Shown here: positions 63,701-64,000 of the stretch, one piece after another
Position numbering within the stretch: the stretch's first letter is position 1
Layout of the letters: each line of letters begins with the position of its first letter
Assembly (NCBI GenBank): GCA_963678235.1
Contig: OY782766.1
Location: 1,674,001 to 1,738,000 of the forward strand
DNA from: JABMQB01 sp963678235
Lineage (GTDB): Bacteria; Bacteroidota; Bacteroidia; Bacteroidales; Prolixibacteraceae
Length of the DNA stretch: 64,000 nt
Direction of reading: 5' to 3'
The notes under the pieces: model-generated
Seen by the model: only the letters and a program-made list of their open reading frames with translations
The model's database searches: none
What the model was told of the DNA's origin: nothing
Program-made: the position numbers and the translations under genes

Positions 63701-64000
63701 CATCGTTTGAACTGGCAGTTAGGGAAAAAGTACCATCGATATTTGTTACCGTGCCTTTAGTCGTTCCTTTTACCAAGACGGTAACCCCAGGTAATAATTC
63801 CCCTGTTTCGGACTTAACAGTACCACTCACAGGTTTTTGTTGCATCGAACCATTTATAGGAGATATTACGACAAGGTTGTTTTCCAAAATTGAAAAGGTA
63901 CAGTTTGACCCTTCCAGTAATTCCAATAAGATTTCGTCAACCGATTTCTTATCAAAATTGACTTCGTTAAATACTTTATCGTTCACCTGATCATTGTTAT
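60759..64000 (-). CDS. susC: SusC/RagA TonB-dependent transporter with STN domain (5' end outside window)
   Basis: About 1080 residues visible; the reading frame remains open to the window end at 64000, so the N-terminus is missing. In order: an STN domain (DKVFNEVNFDKKSVDEILLE to about residue 50), a carboxypeptidase-D-like domain (SGTVKSETGELLPGVTVLVK), the plug (GYGTQKKASITGAI, VRIRG-type QIRGTGSITANNEPLYVIDG) and a 22-strand barrel. The STN domain is typical of transducing receptors that signal to an anti-sigma factor. Eighteen bases separate it from susD. Confidence 0.95.
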   Translation of the reverse strand, partial: NNDQVNDKVFNEVNFDKKSVDEILLELLEGSNCTFSILENNLVVISPINGSMQQKPVSGTVKSETGELLPGVTVLVKGTTKGTVTNIDGTFSLTASSNDVLVFSFVGYQAQEVPVGDNLSFEISLMEDVFGIEEVIAVGYGTQKKASITGAIAQYDAEQLNERAVVSVDRALVGQMAGVRVKQTSGMPGKGMSVQIRGTGSITANNEPLYVIDGFPLEMSAQSSSGNFNNGNPLDNINPNDIESIQVLKDAASAAIYGSRASNGVVLITTKKGKAGKATINFNMYTGWTEPNRKMDVLSTEEWIDRAIEYMDERYIAGDPGDQNRSASDSYETRMANVGKFDRNVMPDPDWYKSDLGKYESVDWQDEIFRKGLVQNYQLSATGGTDGIKYFVSGDYLDQQAYFKNVDYERFSLRANVEVTPNDKITAGINIAPSYSVGNDPGVEGKDKILHVAVGMPPITEKEVGLDINVGENGQLTYGNSRNSPVRVLENSIGESKIFRTLATVYGQYEIIDGLKVRSTINLDNADQRKKSYRPAFVNGKTPANRLASGSWSGYNRQTFVNENTISYDKVIKENHNISAVAGISYSMNKFDTYRIGTSGGFGTDYITTLNDAIEIKASSTDTKETKSTMLSYFGRVNYSYLDKYLLTASIRRDGSSRFGNNTKWGVFPAASIGWRISEEDFLSDVEWLSSLKARVSWGIAGNNSIGDYSHIALLEPANYSFNGSKVIGQTSKNFPNKDLGWEESETLNFGLDFGVLGNRIYGSFEYYTKNNTNLLLEIPVPSATGFTKALTNIGEVFNQGWEFELNSRNFTGEFEWTTSINLGHNENEVRQLGPDNAPILGGSYDIQHNILTVGEAMYSINVVKQDGILTQADIDAGAALYGNQRAGDPKYVDVSGPDGVPDGKITPDDRQILGHPNPNLVWGITNTFKFKGFDLSILVQGQNGGTLYSTFGRAMDRTGMGWLDQAIGLWRDRWRTPEDPGAGLKGNVYSSFGRIKNTDWMYSSDYWRVRNITLGYDLGKHIRSGVISGARIYASAENWFGDDKYYGGFNPEAVNTGGDDYGGSPLPKSMIFGLNITF

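Noticed and set aside
1..64000. tRNA, rRNA, CRISPR array, transposase or integrase
   Set aside because: No cloverleaf, no rRNA sequence, no regularly spaced repeat and no recombinase or transposase motif was found in any gap or gene.

Overview
The window is chromosomal DNA of a member of the Bacteroidota. The grounds are a SusC/SusD pair, promoters of the TAnnTTTG type, a CreD/winged-helix triad, DUF2723, DUF3098 and TIGR04076 proteins, GDSL, GH106 and PL22 pectin enzymes, and AT-rich, weakly Shine-Dalgarno-dependent gene starts. The gene mix resembles marine or sediment Marinilabiliales/Prolixibacteraceae, but that placement is an inference. No tRNA, rRNA, CRISPR array, transposase or prophage was seen.

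Positions 1-35600 are mostly housekeeping. They run through a nucleoside phosphorylase (cut by the window start) and a SirB1-like protein; a membrane protein / winged-helix regulator / CreD module; rny, a short structured RNA, zapA and a coiled-coil gene; an M23 peptidase; a Tat-exported TIGR04076 protein; prfC, a DUF2179 protein, a SRAP peptidase and rimO. An accessory stretch follows (small anchored protein, FRG-domain protein, intergenic inverted repeats, an atypical SDR, an orphan glycosidase and a reduced GH127-like lipoprotein), then nnrE, a MATE exporter with a possible translated leader, a PD40 lipoprotein, YccF, an acidic-tailed protein, pepD, sdaA, a lipoprotein, PAP2 phosphatase and mazG, a DUF3098-ECF sigma-small membrane protein operon, DUF2723, and a tight phoH-purC-tlpA operon.

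Positions 35721-64000 are nearly all on the minus strand and form a pectin (rhamnogalacturonan-type) utilisation locus. Reading in the direction of transcription: SusC (cut by the window end), SusD, GH42 beta-galactosidase, GH105 unsaturated uronyl hydrolase, PL22-like oligogalacturonate lyase, GH106 alpha-L-rhamnosidase, a GH65/GH95-like glycosidase, GH28, a DUF4450 glycosidase, a GH43-like protein and a rhamnogalacturonan acetylesterase. A distal module follows: a double DUF1080 protein, a Tat-exported Gfo/Idh/MocA oxidoreductase, a DUF6807 protein and a cytosolic Gfo/Idh/MocA oxidoreductase, with a cytidylate-kinase-like gene inserted on the plus strand. SusCD would import oligosaccharides; the lyase, hydrolases and esterase would strip galactose, rhamnose, uronic acids and acetyl groups; the oxidoreductase/DUF1080 genes suggest an additional oxidative route for cleaving glycosides.

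The least explained signals are: (1) a shared palindrome over the promoters of the winged-helix and creD transcription units; (2) a 68-nt RNA with a possible H-type pseudoknot between zapA and rny; (3) short leader ORFs before the MATE gene; (4) the oxidative glycoside-cleavage module at the end of the pectin locus.
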